64,000 nt of DNA from contig NW_014575555.1 of the NCBI RefSeq assembly GCF_000708205.1, positions 308,689-372,688 on the forward strand, written 5' to 3'. The position numbers were made by a program, and so were the translations under genes. Origin of the DNA: Mixia osmundae IAM 14324 (lineage: Eukaryota; Basidiomycota; Mixiomycetes; Mixiales; Mixiaceae). Of the stretch, positions 27,801 to 38,851 are shown piece after piece. Position 1 is the first letter of the stretch. Each line of letters starts with the position of its first letter. The notes under the pieces were generated by a model. The model saw only the letters and a list, made by a program, of their open reading frames with translations, was not told the DNA's origin and did not search any database.

Positions 27801-30328
27801 CGGGTAGACGCGATGCGCATCTTTCGCAGTGTTGCTGATCTGATGGGGAACCGAGTAACCAAGCCAGAGCAAGTTGCGAACTTCTTTGAAGAGTGAGATG
27901 ATGTGCGCATCGAAGCTGACGGCTAAAGCCAGGCTCGAGCTGTCCTGCGTTCGTAACCTGACGACTTCGAAGAGTCGTCCGGAGATCTGAAGATCGCGCC
28001 TGTTGATCTCGTGCAACCAAGCTTCATACAAAGGCCTCGCATCAAGCTTACGCCTGAAGCTAAGACTTTCGGTCTGCAGTTTCTGACCCTCGGCATAAAG
28101 CTCCCAGCCTTTGCCGAGTACGTCTTCAACACGAGTCATATACGCGTTGAGCTGGCGCTCAATCTGACGCGCCCATAAGATTGCACCTCCGATGGGTGGC
28201 AAGTCGCGTAGCTGAGCGAGTGCCTGAACCTCAGACTGACGATAAGACGTCTTGAACTTCTCCTGCAGCCGTCTGAGATCGTCTTTGACCGAATCGAGCA
28301 GCTGGGCTTGGTGATCTTGGATGGCTCCTCTGATCTTAGGCCGTACAAACAATGTGTTGAAAGACTTGAAGATCCTGAACATCTGATTAGCATTGCGTGT
28401 CTGACCCAGTCTGTCGCGCAGCTTGGCGATGATGGAGTTCTCGACCCTCGAGACTTGCTCATTGTAGGCTGCTTCGGCACTGATCCAGATATCTGTGCCT
28501 TCGGGCGAGATGTCGAGCACATCGACATTCTTGACGGCGTCATAAGCCGATCGAACTTCGTCTTCCATATCAATGTCAGAGCTACCATTGAGTCGTTCTG
28601 CCGGTCTGCCGGTCAATCGTCTGACTTCGTTCGAGGCCGAGAAGTTTCGTGTCATGGCGATAAGCTCTGTGTGTTCCTTTCTGAATTGGCGCAGATACGC
28701 AATTCGCTCCTGGAATTTGGTATGGACAGAGACGATCTTGATAGGAATGAATTTTTCACTACGCTTGCGAGTGACCTCTCTCGCAACATTTGTAAATTCT
28801 TTGAGTAAGTCGTCCCAGGTATTGAAAACAGCAGTAGCGGCCCGCATCTGACGATCGAAAGCGTCGTAATCCAATTGCATCAAGCGCTGATTACCCAGTA
28901 CGCGAATGAGCTGATCTTGCAGATCTTGCGAGATGGCCTCAACCAGGGGCAGAGCTCGTCTGATTGGATAAGGCGATACTCTCAGCTTCTTGTTGATGTG
29001 CCCAAAGATAAGCTTGAGCGCTTCTTCGATCCGCGGCAAATCGATAGCAGACAGCAGCTCATCGAGTGGAAAGTCTTTCATAAGTAGATTGTACTTGATG
29101 ACGAGATCTGTTGCCTCCTTGAGACCCGTATCGGCGATGAAGGAGACAGTAGCATGAAAGCGCTTTGCATGCTTTAGAATGTCAAGGGTCAGCGTGACCG
29201 GATCGCTCTTGAGCTGGTTCTCGATATCCTCGAGTGCACGCTCCATACTGAGCCAGAAGTTGATCTCTTGACTCGCAGAGCCTGATGTCACATCCCGGTT
29301 GAGACGGGTGACGTTCTGTATCTCTTTGATCCACGCGTTCACGTCACTCTGAATGCGATTGAGAAAGCCACTGTCTTGGAGAAGCGTGGGACTGAGGGCG
29401 TCCGATGATACAGCAACACCTTTTGTACGACATGACTCGACTGCTGACCGCACAACGGGATTGACGACGAGGTGGATCTCTGGGATCTCGACATTTTGCT
29501 GCAGATGCAAAAGTGATAGCTCGAGTTCTGCGAATTTCTTGCGCGTCATGGGAATGCCCATCTTGGCCTCTGCATCTTTCGCTTTGCCCGATGTTGGCGC
29601 CTGCTTCGCTGGATCGGCGCGCGAAGAGACATAGGCATCGAAGTAGGGCGCGACAGCGAGATGAACGAGGTTGTGTAAGCTCTCGTAGGGGTTCAGTAGG
29701 GCTGTGGCCGCTACCGACACGCCTGCATCGCCATTGCTGGACACAACAGTCTCTGCGGCTGAGGCTGAAGCTGAGGCGGGTCCGAACAGGTTGACAAAGT
29801 GAAGCTGGGCCTCCAGCGGCTGAGCAGTATCGATGCTGGGCACGCGCTTGATGCAAGCCAAAGTCGCTACATGATTGACACTGTAGGCCATCGTATCGCT
29901 CACCGTGTACTGATAGATCAATCGGCCATCTGTCAGGAGAACGGCGGTCAGGCTAGGCCATCTCTAGGTCGTGAGCAGAACTAACCTTGCGCAGCCTCTG
30001 AAGCTTCCCTGAGCCAGGTCTTGTTGAGGTAGACGACCAATCTAGCGGGCTCTGAGCCAAAATGACGCAGCTGGTCGGTTGCTTCTTGCGCTCGAAAGAG
30101 GTGCTCGAGCTCATCAGCCTGACTGCCGAGCAGCAAAGGCAAGACTTTGCCAAGATATTGTACAAAGATGGCGACATCGAACAGGTCGCTTCGAGCCGAG
30201 ACGGCCTGCGTCGAGCTCGGACCATCGTCCAGAGCAGCCTCTGCCATCGCGGCAGCCATCCACTGCGAGCTATGGTGAGGCGCACCTGGGGGACAATTCA
30301 ACTCCGCCAAACGGCGCGACCGTGTCAT
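15837..30328 (-). CDS. DYN1: Cytoplasmic dynein 1 heavy chain
   Basis: Twelve exons: 30328-29986, 29929-26409, 26364-25672, 25622-23614, 23565-23110, 23064-21189, 21138-18006, 17954-17684, 17631-16865, 16814-16645, 16588-16402, 16351-15837. Together they give 4646 aa, the usual size. This is the minus-end-directed microtubule motor. The N-terminal half is the tail and linker. P-loops mark AAA1 (GPAGTGKT, about residue 1954), AAA2 (GAAATGKS, about 2245), AAA3 (GPPGSGKT, about 2616) and AAA4 (GISGSGKT, near 2966, completed across an intron). The coiled-coil stalk surrounds the microtubule-binding domain ([11 protein letters not shown]) in exon 7; the C-terminus ends near [11 protein letters not shown]. 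Intron 25623-25671 has a GC donor (CAG|GCATGT). The intron 23065-23109 is 45 nt and stop-free. The start may instead be the ATG at 30259. Confidence 0.96.
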
Positions 30329-30402
30329 CTACCGCGGCCGATGTGGGGGGGCGACGACTCGCTGCGTGCGCACCAATCGACGCAGGGTTTGCTTGTGATA
30401 GC

Positions 30403-31471
30403 ATGTCTGTGCGAGCTGCAAGAGCCTTGCGAGGAGTGTCACCCCGCTTGACGGTCGCTTCGACATCTAGCCTGCCGCCTGTCCGACCTCAATGCGGCGA
30501 TCGGCGAGGCTATGCTGAGGAAAAGGGAGCGCCTCCGCCGCAGCCTTCAGGTGAGCACAAGCCGACTCCTCTCGACAGGCGGCTCAGACTGCGCCGTCAT
30601 ATACAGCTGCGCCATTTGAGGAACCTGCCGGCATAAATGCTGCCGATCACTTCAAGGACCTACAACAGCCTCTGCACGAGTTTGGCAGCTATCTGACCGG
30701 ATGTCTGCGTCAGTCGCATTGCCGTCTGCACGCCTGACCGCGCTTACTTGATCGGAGACAGCCAAATTTATACAGCAATTCTCGGTGTACAAGGACGAGT
30801 TGACGCTTTACGTCGCGCCCGACTCGGTCGTGCAAGTCCTCACCTTTCTACGAGATCATTCCAACACACAGTACAAGTCTGCCGTTGATGTCTGCGGTGT
30901 CGATTACCCGACCCGGCCGAAGCGATTCGAGGTCGTCTATAACTTGCTCAGCGTGAAGCACAACTCCCGAATCCGCGTCAAGACCTACGCCGATGAGGTC
31001 TCACCTGTGCCGTCGTCTGTGGGCGTCTTCAGGGGCGCAGACTGGTGCGCATGACTTGAATTTCCCACTCGCATCTGCTAACGTTGGCCTTTGCCGCGCA
31101 GGTACGAGCGTGAGATTTATGATCTTTTCGGCGTCTTCTTCACTGGTCATCCCGATCTCAGGCGAATCCTGACCGACTATGGCTTCGAAGGTCACCCGTT
31201 GCGCAAAGGTACGTCCGTGTGGCTGATGATGTTCGCTCGCTAACGCTCAGTGGATGTGCCAGACTTCCCCCTCACAGGAACGACAGAAGTGCGCTACGAC
31301 GAAGAGAAGAAGCGAGTCGTCTCCGAACCGCTCCAGCTCGCTCAAGCCTTCCGCAACTTCGAAGGCGCAGCGTCACCCTGGGAGCAAGTCGGCGAGGGAG
31401 TGTCTGCCCGTCCAGAGACATTCACGATCAAGCCGCCTGAGCCAGAACCGAAAGAAGGCGAGAAGAAGTAG
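30403..31471 (+). CDS. NDUFS3: NADH:ubiquinone oxidoreductase 30 kDa subunit (NDUFS3)
   Basis: Exons 30403-30550, 30607-30708, 30762-31044, 31102-31208 and 31263-31471 give 282 aa. The protein is in the complex I peripheral arm, next to NDUFS2 and NDUFS7. It starts with a typical matrix-targeting presequence ([15 protein letters not shown], with a RRGYAEE cleavage-like site). The core shows [57 protein letters not shown] and [17 protein letters not shown]. For intron 1, only the acceptor at 30606 keeps the frame. For intron 4, the acceptor at 31262 restores the conserved KDFPLTG. A 74-bp divergent promoter is shared with the dynein heavy chain. Confidence 0.96.
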
Positions 31472-31530
31472 ATATCTGTAACGCATCTGCAATTACGTGT
31501 GACAACAACACATCTACACCTTTGCTGACT

Positions 31531-33403
31531 TTAGTCGAGATAGCGAGGACGCGAGGTGGGGCCATTTCGATCGTCTTGCGCACCGCGCTTCTGCCCTCTG
31601 GTTTGATCTTGCTGAGGCAGCGGCTGGGCAAAGCCAGCTGCAACTGCCATTGCCTGAAACTGCTGTAGCTGGAAGCCCGCTTGCATGCGCATCGGCGGCG
31701 GCAGTGCTGGGTTATTCATCATCATGAGACACTGCATCATCTGAGTCTGGATCCACATTGGATCCATCATGCCCGAAAGCCCATTGACAGCTGGCGCAGC
31801 GGCTTCTGCCGGCGCAATGCCTGCTTCCGCTTCGTTTGAAGGCGATTCCACCTTTGGTTTCTGGTCTTCGCTCGTGCAGTCTTCAGGCTGCTGACTGCGA
31901 TGAGCCCTGCGCCACCTAGGCCTAGAATGGCTTACCTTTGCCTCCTCCGCCAACTGGTCTTCAGCCTTGACTTCCCCTTCTTCCTCTTTGCCATCTTCCG
32001 TCTTGGCCCCAGGCGCGTTGTCGTCGCGAGATTGCTCGACCATCTCTGCAATATATTCCTTCACGCGCGTCCGACGATCTTCATCAGGTTTGAGCGCATC
32101 GAGACCTTTGACCTTGCTCTCGCATTCTGGACAGATCATGCTGTTCTTCTCGAGATAGGGTCGTATGCAAGTCTCGCAGAAAGACGTAGAGCAACAAGGT
32201 ACGATGACCGCATCTTTGAGGAGCTTTGCGCAGATCGGACAGCTCAAGTCCGGGTCAGTCGGTTCGAGGTTTTGCACATCGGCTGGCGTTAGATTCTTGC
32301 GACCGGTCTTGCGTTGCGCCCACGATGCACTGGTCCAATGTGAGCGATCTTCCTTCGAGACGAGCTAGTTGATACTTACGCATCAGGACGGGCAATCACA
32401 AAGCCACCATCAGCAGTGACCATGACACCTGCCGCAGCCCCTTCCGTGGGCGCCTCGACTGTCTGTAAGAAGCTGCGAGGGATACCAGTCGTTCGCCTAA
32501 GTTTGGGTTTGTTCTCAAAATTTGGATCACTGTTCGTCGCACAGTCTTGTATCCAATGACCTATGTCATCCGTCAGCTACGACAAAGCGCTCGTCGTGAT
32601 CAAACATACCCCGCTGACCGCATCGATGACACGTATAGTCGCCCGGTGGCGGTCCACGCTGAATGCCATGAACAAAGCCGGGCCGCGGAGGTGCAGCTCC
32701 CGGCTTGCTGCCGATAGGCGCAAAAGGTCGTGGACCCCTCATGCTGTTCAGCACATCAGCTTGATGCAAAAGTTCGAGACGTCTGGAGCGTACTTTGAGA
32801 GTTGGGAGGACTGCTGCTCCCATTGCTGGCCGGATTGAGCAAACATGGCGGCAAGCCGAGACTCCTCATCGTCACCTGCAGGCACAGTGGCTGCAGCGTT
32901 GTCGAATCTCATTGACATTGGACCTTTGGCTTGGAAGGGCAAGGAAGGAGCCGAGACGGTCGTCGCAGCCGCGTGAAGTGTAGACTCATCGACGATATAC
33001 TTTTGTGCATTGCCTTGGCCGCGTCGCGAGGCGGGAGTCCGTCTGGCGAGCACGGTTGTCGCGCGAGGTACGATGGTCGAGTCATGTCGATACTCTGAAA
33101 GGCACAGCAACGCGCAAAAAGGCAGGATCGCAAACGTCAGCGCATGTCATTTGAGTCTCCACGCGCGCCAACATGATCCATTGCTGAGGCATGTAGCTAC
33201 TTGCAGAGCAGACAAGAGAAGTCCTCACCTTCGTCCGTCTCTGGATTGAAGATGGCAAAGTCAAAATCGCTTGCCTTGCCGCCCATCTTGTTGGCAGCGA
33301 TGATGTCCTTCTTGATGTCGAAGACCGAGATGCCCGTGCCATCGAATGTGATCGTGGAGGCATCCTTTTGTGAGCGAAACTTGTAGTAGATCGAGCTTGT
33401 CAT
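31531..33403 (-). CDS. MPE1: Cleavage/polyadenylation factor subunit Mpe1 (RBBP6-like)
   Basis: Exons 33403-33229, 33094-32794, 32743-32610, 32560-32380 and 32329-31531, with a probable extra 48-nt in-frame intron at 31888-31935 (AAG|GTAAGC to CAG); 513 aa spliced. Mpe1 is part of the pre-mRNA 3'-end processing complex CPF. Domain order is diagnostic: an N-terminal DWNN ubiquitin-like domain (SIYYKFRSQKDASTITFDG), a CCHC zinc knuckle (CHRCGQRGHWIQDC) made across an intron, then a RING/U-box-like finger (CPICAKLLKDAVIVPCCS to CPEC). The C-terminal tail is Gln/Met/Pro-rich. The first intron, 134 nt, is the longest in the window. Its 3' end faces NDUFS3 with 59 bp between stops. Confidence 0.93.
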
Positions 33404-33799
33404 CTTGGAGGCAGGAAGAGGTGCGGAAGGTCAGATCAGTCAGCAAACAATGCCAGCGCCAGCGCCAACGCCGCAGCAGTAGCCCTCAATACTGGCGATA
33501 GTCGTCAGGCAGCAGCCCGATCGTGGACCTCTGTTCCGACTGTGCGGCCAGACAAGCAACGATGCACTCGATAGGACTCTATGTATCGAACAGTATCTGG
33601 ACCAAGTTGGGCGTGAGCGGGAAGATGAGATGCGCGGCGTAGAGCAACGCGTGACCAATCAAAATCGAGTACGTGCCATATCAACAGGCTGTGCTTCCCC
33701 GTGGCATTGCGCCGTCGCCGCGACGACAAGTTGCCGTCGGTCGCTCTTTTCCTCTTCTTCTTCTTCCTCTCGGCCACATTCGACCGAGCAAGAGCAACC
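33404..33799. promoter_or_regulatory. Divergent promoter between MPE1 and the KRE9-like gene
   Basis: About 400 bp between two start codons on opposite strands. A C/T-rich tract (ctcttcttcttcttcctctc) at about 33751-33770 sits roughly 30-50 bp before the ATG at 33800, a common fungal core-promoter feature. No open frame here has coding character. Confidence 0.45.
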
Positions 33800-34621
33800 A
33801 TGTTCAGCAAGGTCATCGTCGCAAGCGTACTGCTCGCAAGCGCATACGGACGTGCGCTGTCTGAGCATTCCTCTCGCGAGCTCGCCCTTTCCAAGTATGA
33901 TGAGCTCATCGCCCGCAGTCGCGTGGCATCCGTCAATCATGCCAACGAGGACTTTGTCAAGCGTGGCTATCAAGGCATCATCCTGACCGTCTACGTGCCA
34001 CCCATCACGAAGCCTCTGGCCGGTGTGACGTGGTACTCTGGCTCGAAACAGCGCGTCGAATGGTCAGTAGCATGCCAACACAAGTGATGAGCTGAAGCAA
34101 CTCCTTTGCTCTAGGTCAACTGCCAAACTCCCCGAAGATGGCAAAAAGCAGAATGGCACGCTCGTTCTCGGCTATCTCGCTGACGATTCTGAGCATCTCA
34201 TGCTAGGTAAAGTCATTGCCCTAAGCTATGGCTACGCCTTTGAAGAGCAAACACAGACACGCCCCTTGCCAAGGACTTCAAGCTCGGCCGCGGTCATACG
34301 TACATCACAGTGCCCGACGTACCCGAACGTGATGATTACATTCGTCCGTCACGTATAGTCATGCTTCACCGAGCTGACGCACGCTAGTCAGTCTGTCTCT
34401 TCGGCGACTCGGGCAATATCTCGGCTCTCTTCACGATCAAACCTCAGCCGCCTGCCAAGCGTGATCTCAACATCAACCTGGACTCGCAAGACACAGAGGT
34501 GCTCAAGCGTGCCCTTGATGAGATCCACGACGAGCTCGACAAACGCGAACGCCAGCTCTTCCATGAGACGCTCGACCGCCGTCAGGTCCACGACGATCAG
34601 TTTCACGGTGTCAGCGTCTGA
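33800..34621 (+). CDS. Secreted KRE9/KNH-domain-like protein
   Basis: Exons 33800-34062, 34115-34206, 34257-34343 and 34392-34621 encode 223 aa. A clear signal peptide (MFSKVIVASVLLASAYGRA) is followed by a short charged linker. Then comes a beta-sandwich resembling the Kre9/Knh1 N-terminal domain: PPITKPLAGVTWYSGSKQ then VEW, LVLGYL, and VCLFGDSGN-like LCLFGDSGNISALFTI. Family members are cell-wall or GPI-anchored proteins of fungi, some linked to beta-1,6-glucan. The C-terminus is charged and helical (VLKRALDEIHDELDKRE), with no GPI signal, so the product is probably freely secreted. Introns are 48-52 nt and phases close. Exact role unknown. Confidence 0.72.
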
Positions 34622-34697
34622 GTTCTCAATGCAGTCAATTGGAATTTCGTCATTTCTTTGTTTCAACATGTCTAGTCTGCGAATGTCTATCGTGTCT

Positions 34698-36260
34698 CTA
34701 GATCGTAGGCGCGCTTGCAGGAAGGCCAGGCGGCTTCTTGAAACCACAGATCTGCTGACTTTGACTGCCCCCATTGTTGAGAGGCGAAGCGTACTGATTG
34801 CCGTTCGGGTTGCTCGAGTTCGTTGCAATCGAGGGCTCACTGATGTCGCAACCGAACAATGGCTTCGCACTTGGGCCAAACAGTGACTTTGACACGTACG
34901 TGGAGATGTCAGAGATCGACTGTGCTGTGGCACCGACTGCCGTTGGAATGCCGGAGAAGATACCCTGATAGACCGCGCAAGTGATCTCTGATGTCTGGGC
35001 GTTGTTCTGTAGCAAGGCACCGAGCGGATTGGGCAGAGGCAAGTTCTTTCCGGCTGCCAGGTAGGTAGGCACAAGACCCTCAACAAGCTGTGCCACGCCG
35101 TAAGGTGTCGTACGGCGGTACCAGTTGTCTGGGAAGCGCTCAGGCTGATAGCATATCTGCTGAGTCGCATTGTCGATTGTGTAGCCCATCAAGGGCGCCA
35201 GGCTCTCGAAATTGCTATCACCGCCGGCGCCGTATGTTCCGTTTGAGAAGAAGTTCGGCAAGAAGGGATACTCGCCAAGAACGACGACGATAGTGTATGC
35301 TTGGAAATACAGACGAGGATTGTAGGCAATCGATTCCTTCGAGTTGATGCCAAAGAGCTGATTTGCGGCAGGGACGTTGAACTGGCCGCCGTTGGCTTTA
35401 GCAGTCTCGATGAAGCGTGCAAAGCGGCGAGGTGAGCCGTTGTGATCGTCCCCGTTATTGAGATAGTAATCCTCTCGGGTAGCTCTGTTGAAGTGCGTTA
35501 GCTTCCGCTTGTACCATACTGCTAGCTCAACTGACGAGATATCACCCTCGCAACGACTGTGAGCGTCGAGCCCGTACTGTCTACCGGCTGCTTTGGATCC
35601 AATGCCAGTTGCGCTGTAGGTGCGGTCATCCTCGCCACCCAATGAAAAGACTTCGGTCTCGATATTGCCACCGAAGGCAACGGCAATCGTGACGAGAAGA
35701 GCAGCTGTTCATTGGGTCAGCATAGCTTGCGAGCGATGCAGCGTTGTGAACCTACACAGATCCGGACCCATGTTGAAGCCACGCTCGGTGGCTGTGATGA
35801 CATCGCCCGCTCTGACAATGCCTGATCGATTGAGATAACCATGATTAGCCAGAGTGTTCAGGCCTGCTTGTCATTCAGCGTTGCAAAGTCTCGGCATTGA
35901 GAGTACTCACCCGGACAGGGACCTCTCTGGTCGGTCGGTCCAGGCGCGATAAAGTTATAGCCTGGCTCCGGACGCTTCTGGTTTGGGTCGACAACGGCCG
36001 CAACACCTCCAAGGATACCATCCAGCAGATTGGCAGGAGCGCCAAGTATTTGTGGCAGGCCACGTTTCTTCAGCGCTTCGTGACCGACATCGCCTGGGAT
36101 ATCTCTGCTGTCGAGGGCTGCCAACATGGCTCAGCGGTGGCGGCGAAGTCGGTCACAGGTACTCACAGATGCCATGCGACTCGAGGTATGGGCAGGCAAT
36201 GGGCGAGCACAGGCTGACTGCAACGAGCGAGAGCGTCGTCAACACTGCAAACGTGCGCAT
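34698..36260 (-). CDS. Secreted heme-thiolate peroxidase (chloroperoxidase/UPO family)
   Basis: Exons 36260-36167, 36117-35911, 35863-35756, 35704-35536 and 35484-34698 give 454 aa. Heme-thiolate peroxidases use a Cys-ligated heme and H2O2 to halogenate or oxygenate small organics outside the cell. A signal peptide (MRTFAVLTTLSLVAVSLCS) leads the protein. The proximal Cys motif is GPCPGLNTLANHGY, formed across an intron. The second signature EGDISATREDYY is restored only if the 51-nt stop-free intron at 35485-35535 is removed. It matches the EGD-S-x-R motif of unspecific peroxygenases rather than the EHD motif of classical chloroperoxidase. Several N-glycosylation sites are present. The substrate is unknown. 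A TATA box lies 46-51 bp before the ATG. Confidence 0.85.
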
Positions 36261-36305
36261 GATGCTCGTAAGTAAGCAGGCTGAGAGGGACAGTGCCCGA
36301 GAGGC

Positions 36306-36311
36306 TTTATA
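36306..36311 (-). promoter_or_regulatory. TATA box of the heme-thiolate peroxidase gene
   Basis: On the minus strand TATAAA lies 46-51 bp before the ATG at 36260. A TATA element fits a regulated, secreted-enzyme gene better than a housekeeping one. No transcript data are available. Confidence 0.5.
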
Positions 36312-36751
36312 AGATGTATCAATAGCAACGCATGAAACTGAGTCGGATCCGATCAAGCCAATGACGTGAGAGCAAAACGAGGAGCGAGCGACATTGCAGA
36401 GCCGGAGACACGCTCATCAGTGCTAGGAGAGCATGGCTCGGAGGTGCCGAAAGTGGGTTTTAGAGCGTCTGTCGATCTCATGAAGATCCAAATGATCGAC
36501 AGCGACGTCACGAACGATCAAGGACAGCTGTCGTGAAATTTGTGAAAGCCGCCCACGGCCATATCGCTGAGGCGCGCCGAACGTTTAGTGCAAAGCTGCG
36601 CGTGTGCGACGCCACCGGTCCATGCCCGCCCGAAGGTCCCTCAAAGTCAGACGCTTTTCACGTTACAGTCTTTGCTGCAAGCATGACATCAAAGAGGCAA
36701 GTGGGCTTGCCGATCGCACTGCAATCGATACATCATCATGAGGGAGAGTGC
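36312..36751. other. Upstream region of the peroxidase gene, no gene seen
   Basis: About 440 bp between the peroxidase promoter and the stop of the next minus-strand gene. Short open frames here have no recognisable motif. I see no RNA gene or repeat. Confidence 0.5.
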
Positions 36752-37799
36752 CTAGCACGTGTCTGAGCCCAGGTCGAGCATGCTGTCTATCTCTTCCATC
36801 TCGTGATCTTGGCTTTCGGCAGCACGATTGCCGTGACGTTCTGGCGATAGAGACTCATGATATCGATGGCCGAGATAAGGATCGTCACTCGACGGTGACC
36901 ATTGCATTCGGAGATCTTTGTTCTCTTCTTGCGTGTATGTTGCCAATGCAGACCAAAGTGAGCATGCCTCATGAATTGCACCCGCTTGCACTCGATCGTC
37001 TCGACCGTAGCATTCACTCATCGCCGGTGAAGAAGCGAGGTGGAATTGACCCGGTGAGCCGACGTTCCATTGGTCAATGAGCGCGACGCGCTGCTTCCTG
37101 ATCGTGCCAGGTATCTCGAGCAGGCCAGGAATCTCGATCGCTTTCTCGACATCTTGCTCTTCTCTTCTCAGTGGATCACTCCGCTGCGCAGCAACATGAA
37201 CGGAAGACGGATATGGCAGGAATGGCGATAGTTTGCCGAGCGATTTGCGTGAACCTTTCGAGGTTGCAGCTTCCTCGATCGCTTCGTCAGTCGACTGAGA
37301 CACGAGTGGATTGCAGCCAGGACAGGAGAGCACAAATTCCTTGATGAGCTGGCGCGGTAGGAGAACATAGTCTTTGCTTGCACGGACTAGCGTCTTGTTG
37401 GCCGAGAGATGCTGAGTGCCTTGAACGTGAGCGGATGCGATCAGATCGTAGTACTAGCTCGAAGTAGAATCAGCCGTTTGCCAGGGATACGGAGATAGGA
37501 GAGACCTCGTCTTGGATCGCGACGACCTTACCGAGTCGCATGAGGAATTGCTGGCCTTGAAGAATGAGCGTTTTGAAATTTTGCTTGCGGACGTGTTGAA
37601 GTGCGGCCTGACCGTGTAGCTTGATGAGCGGATTAGGTGACCCGTTGACTGCTTTGCAGATGGCCGTGTGGGTGGCTCTCGTGATAATTCGTCGCCATCG
37701 ATTGCCTTGACCGATCTCGCTCGCATAATTGTCCAAAGCGACTTTGAAGTCATGCGGCGATGTCAGTCGCACCTCATCTCCTCGGTCTGTGGCTGACAT
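36752..37799 (-). CDS. Protein with an H2C2-type zinc-binding motif
   Basis: Exons 37799-37491 and 37453-36752 give 336 aa. The intron call is tentative because it is only 37 nt. About residues 104-150 contain a helix-H-x-H/C-x-x-C arrangement: YYDLIASAHVQGTQH, then NKTLVRASKDYVLLP, then FVLSCPGC. This is the H2C2 layout known from retroelement integrases and from some cellular fungal proteins. I see no integrase catalytic core or other element part, so I treat it as a host gene, perhaps domesticated long ago. The C-terminal 170 residues look disordered and end in an acidic segment (HEMEEIDSMLDLG). Function not recognised. Confidence 0.55.
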
Positions 37800-37989
37800 G
37801 CTGGCGAAGAATGGATAGAACCGGAGCGCTGCAGATGCCAAAGAGCAATCAGGGGAGGTAGCAACGGGTCTATCGCCCTCGACGCGTCTCGGAGCTGTCA
37901 AAGCTAGAAGCAGATGAGAGCGTGCATACAGGGTGCGGATACATTACACTGATGTCAAATGGACCATCGAGGCTAGTGTGCCTGCGAGT

Positions 37990-38733
37990 CTATAGCTCGT
38001 CCTTCTTGGCATGCGTTGAGCCAGCAGAAAAGACTTGCTTGTATTCGATAGGAACGCCGATCAGCTTTGGTACTGTTCTTGCATTCGCCTTTGTATGCAT
38101 GCAGGTCAGTCACAGCTTGTCAAGCAGCCGACTGACTCACTCGTCGAAGGAACATCGCAATCTTGTTCGTCGGGCAGGGCTTGCCGCCCCACCGATCTTC
38201 GAAATGAGTGATCTTTTCGGAACTGTCCAGCTCCATCCTCACGAGCGAGTCCATCACTTTTGTCGCCTTGATGGGCAGCGTGTACTTTTGCTTCTGCGTG
38301 CTGCTCGTGCGCCTGATGAGCTCCGTCGGGTGTACAAAAGCCAGGAGGCGCACTATTCGATGAGGTTGGGCTCGTTCGTGACGACCTTCCACTCGAGTGT
38401 CTCGCTGATCGGGAAGGCTTTGGGCATACCCAGCCATTGTGGGTAGTACTCTGCCGATCCTTTGCAATACGCTATCGGGTCTTCAAAGATTGCGCCCTCT
38501 GTCCAGGATCGCTTGAAGATCTCCGGGCTTGGCTTCGAGCCAAAGAGGGCCATGGCATCTTGTACGAGTTGGAGGCGCTTTCCTTCGAGCGGGATGCCGT
38601 GATCAGTGGAGGCTGAAGAGGCGGCAGTGGACATCGTCGCGAGACCGAGCGAAAGTGCTGGCAGGAGGGAGCGTGATCGATGGCAGCTGATAGAACTGAC
38701 GAGCAAAGCTATTGACATGCACGAGAGTCTCAT
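37990..38733 (-). CDS. Small ER-luminal NTF2/SnoaL-like protein with KDEL tail
   Basis: Exons 38733-38354, 38300-38141 and 38088-37990 encode 212 aa. It starts with a hydrophobic leader (MRLSCMSIALLVSSIS) and ends exactly in AKKDEL, a perfect ER-retrieval signal that appears only when both introns are removed. The body (LVQDAMALFGSKPSPE, AIFEDPIAYCKG, YYPQWLGM, ITHFEDRWGG) resembles the SnoaL/NTF2-like alpha+beta cone fold; this is pattern-level only. Leader and tail agree with each other and point to the ER lumen. An internal ATG (MSTAASS) would give a version without leader. It shares a 118-bp divergent promoter with CDC37, itself a chaperone gene. Substrate unknown. Confidence 0.75.
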
Positions 38734-38851
38734 ACAACGATGCCGTGTCAGCTGCAATTCTATCGGCGATCGTTGCTGCGATAGTCCGACGCGTCGTCGT
38801 CGCCTTGGCCTTCACTCGCGCGGCCACGCTGTGAGCCGAGGAGCTGACGAG

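Noticed and set aside
30550-30578. 28-nt intron 1 in NDUFS3
   Set aside because: Too short for this genome. The acceptor at 30606 gives a 56-nt intron and restores the coding phase.
31210-31250. Earlier acceptor (CTCAG at 31250) for NDUFS3 intron 4
   Set aside because: It would give [13 protein letters not shown]; the acceptor at 31262 gives the conserved LRKDFPLTG.
36752-37799. A retroelement copy around the H2C2 motif
   Set aside because: No terminal repeats, polymerase or catalytic core nearby; a single small intron-bearing host gene explains it better.
37922-38446. 174-codon plus-strand open frame
   Set aside because: It is antisense to the KDEL protein gene, whose splice sites, leader and tail agree with each other.
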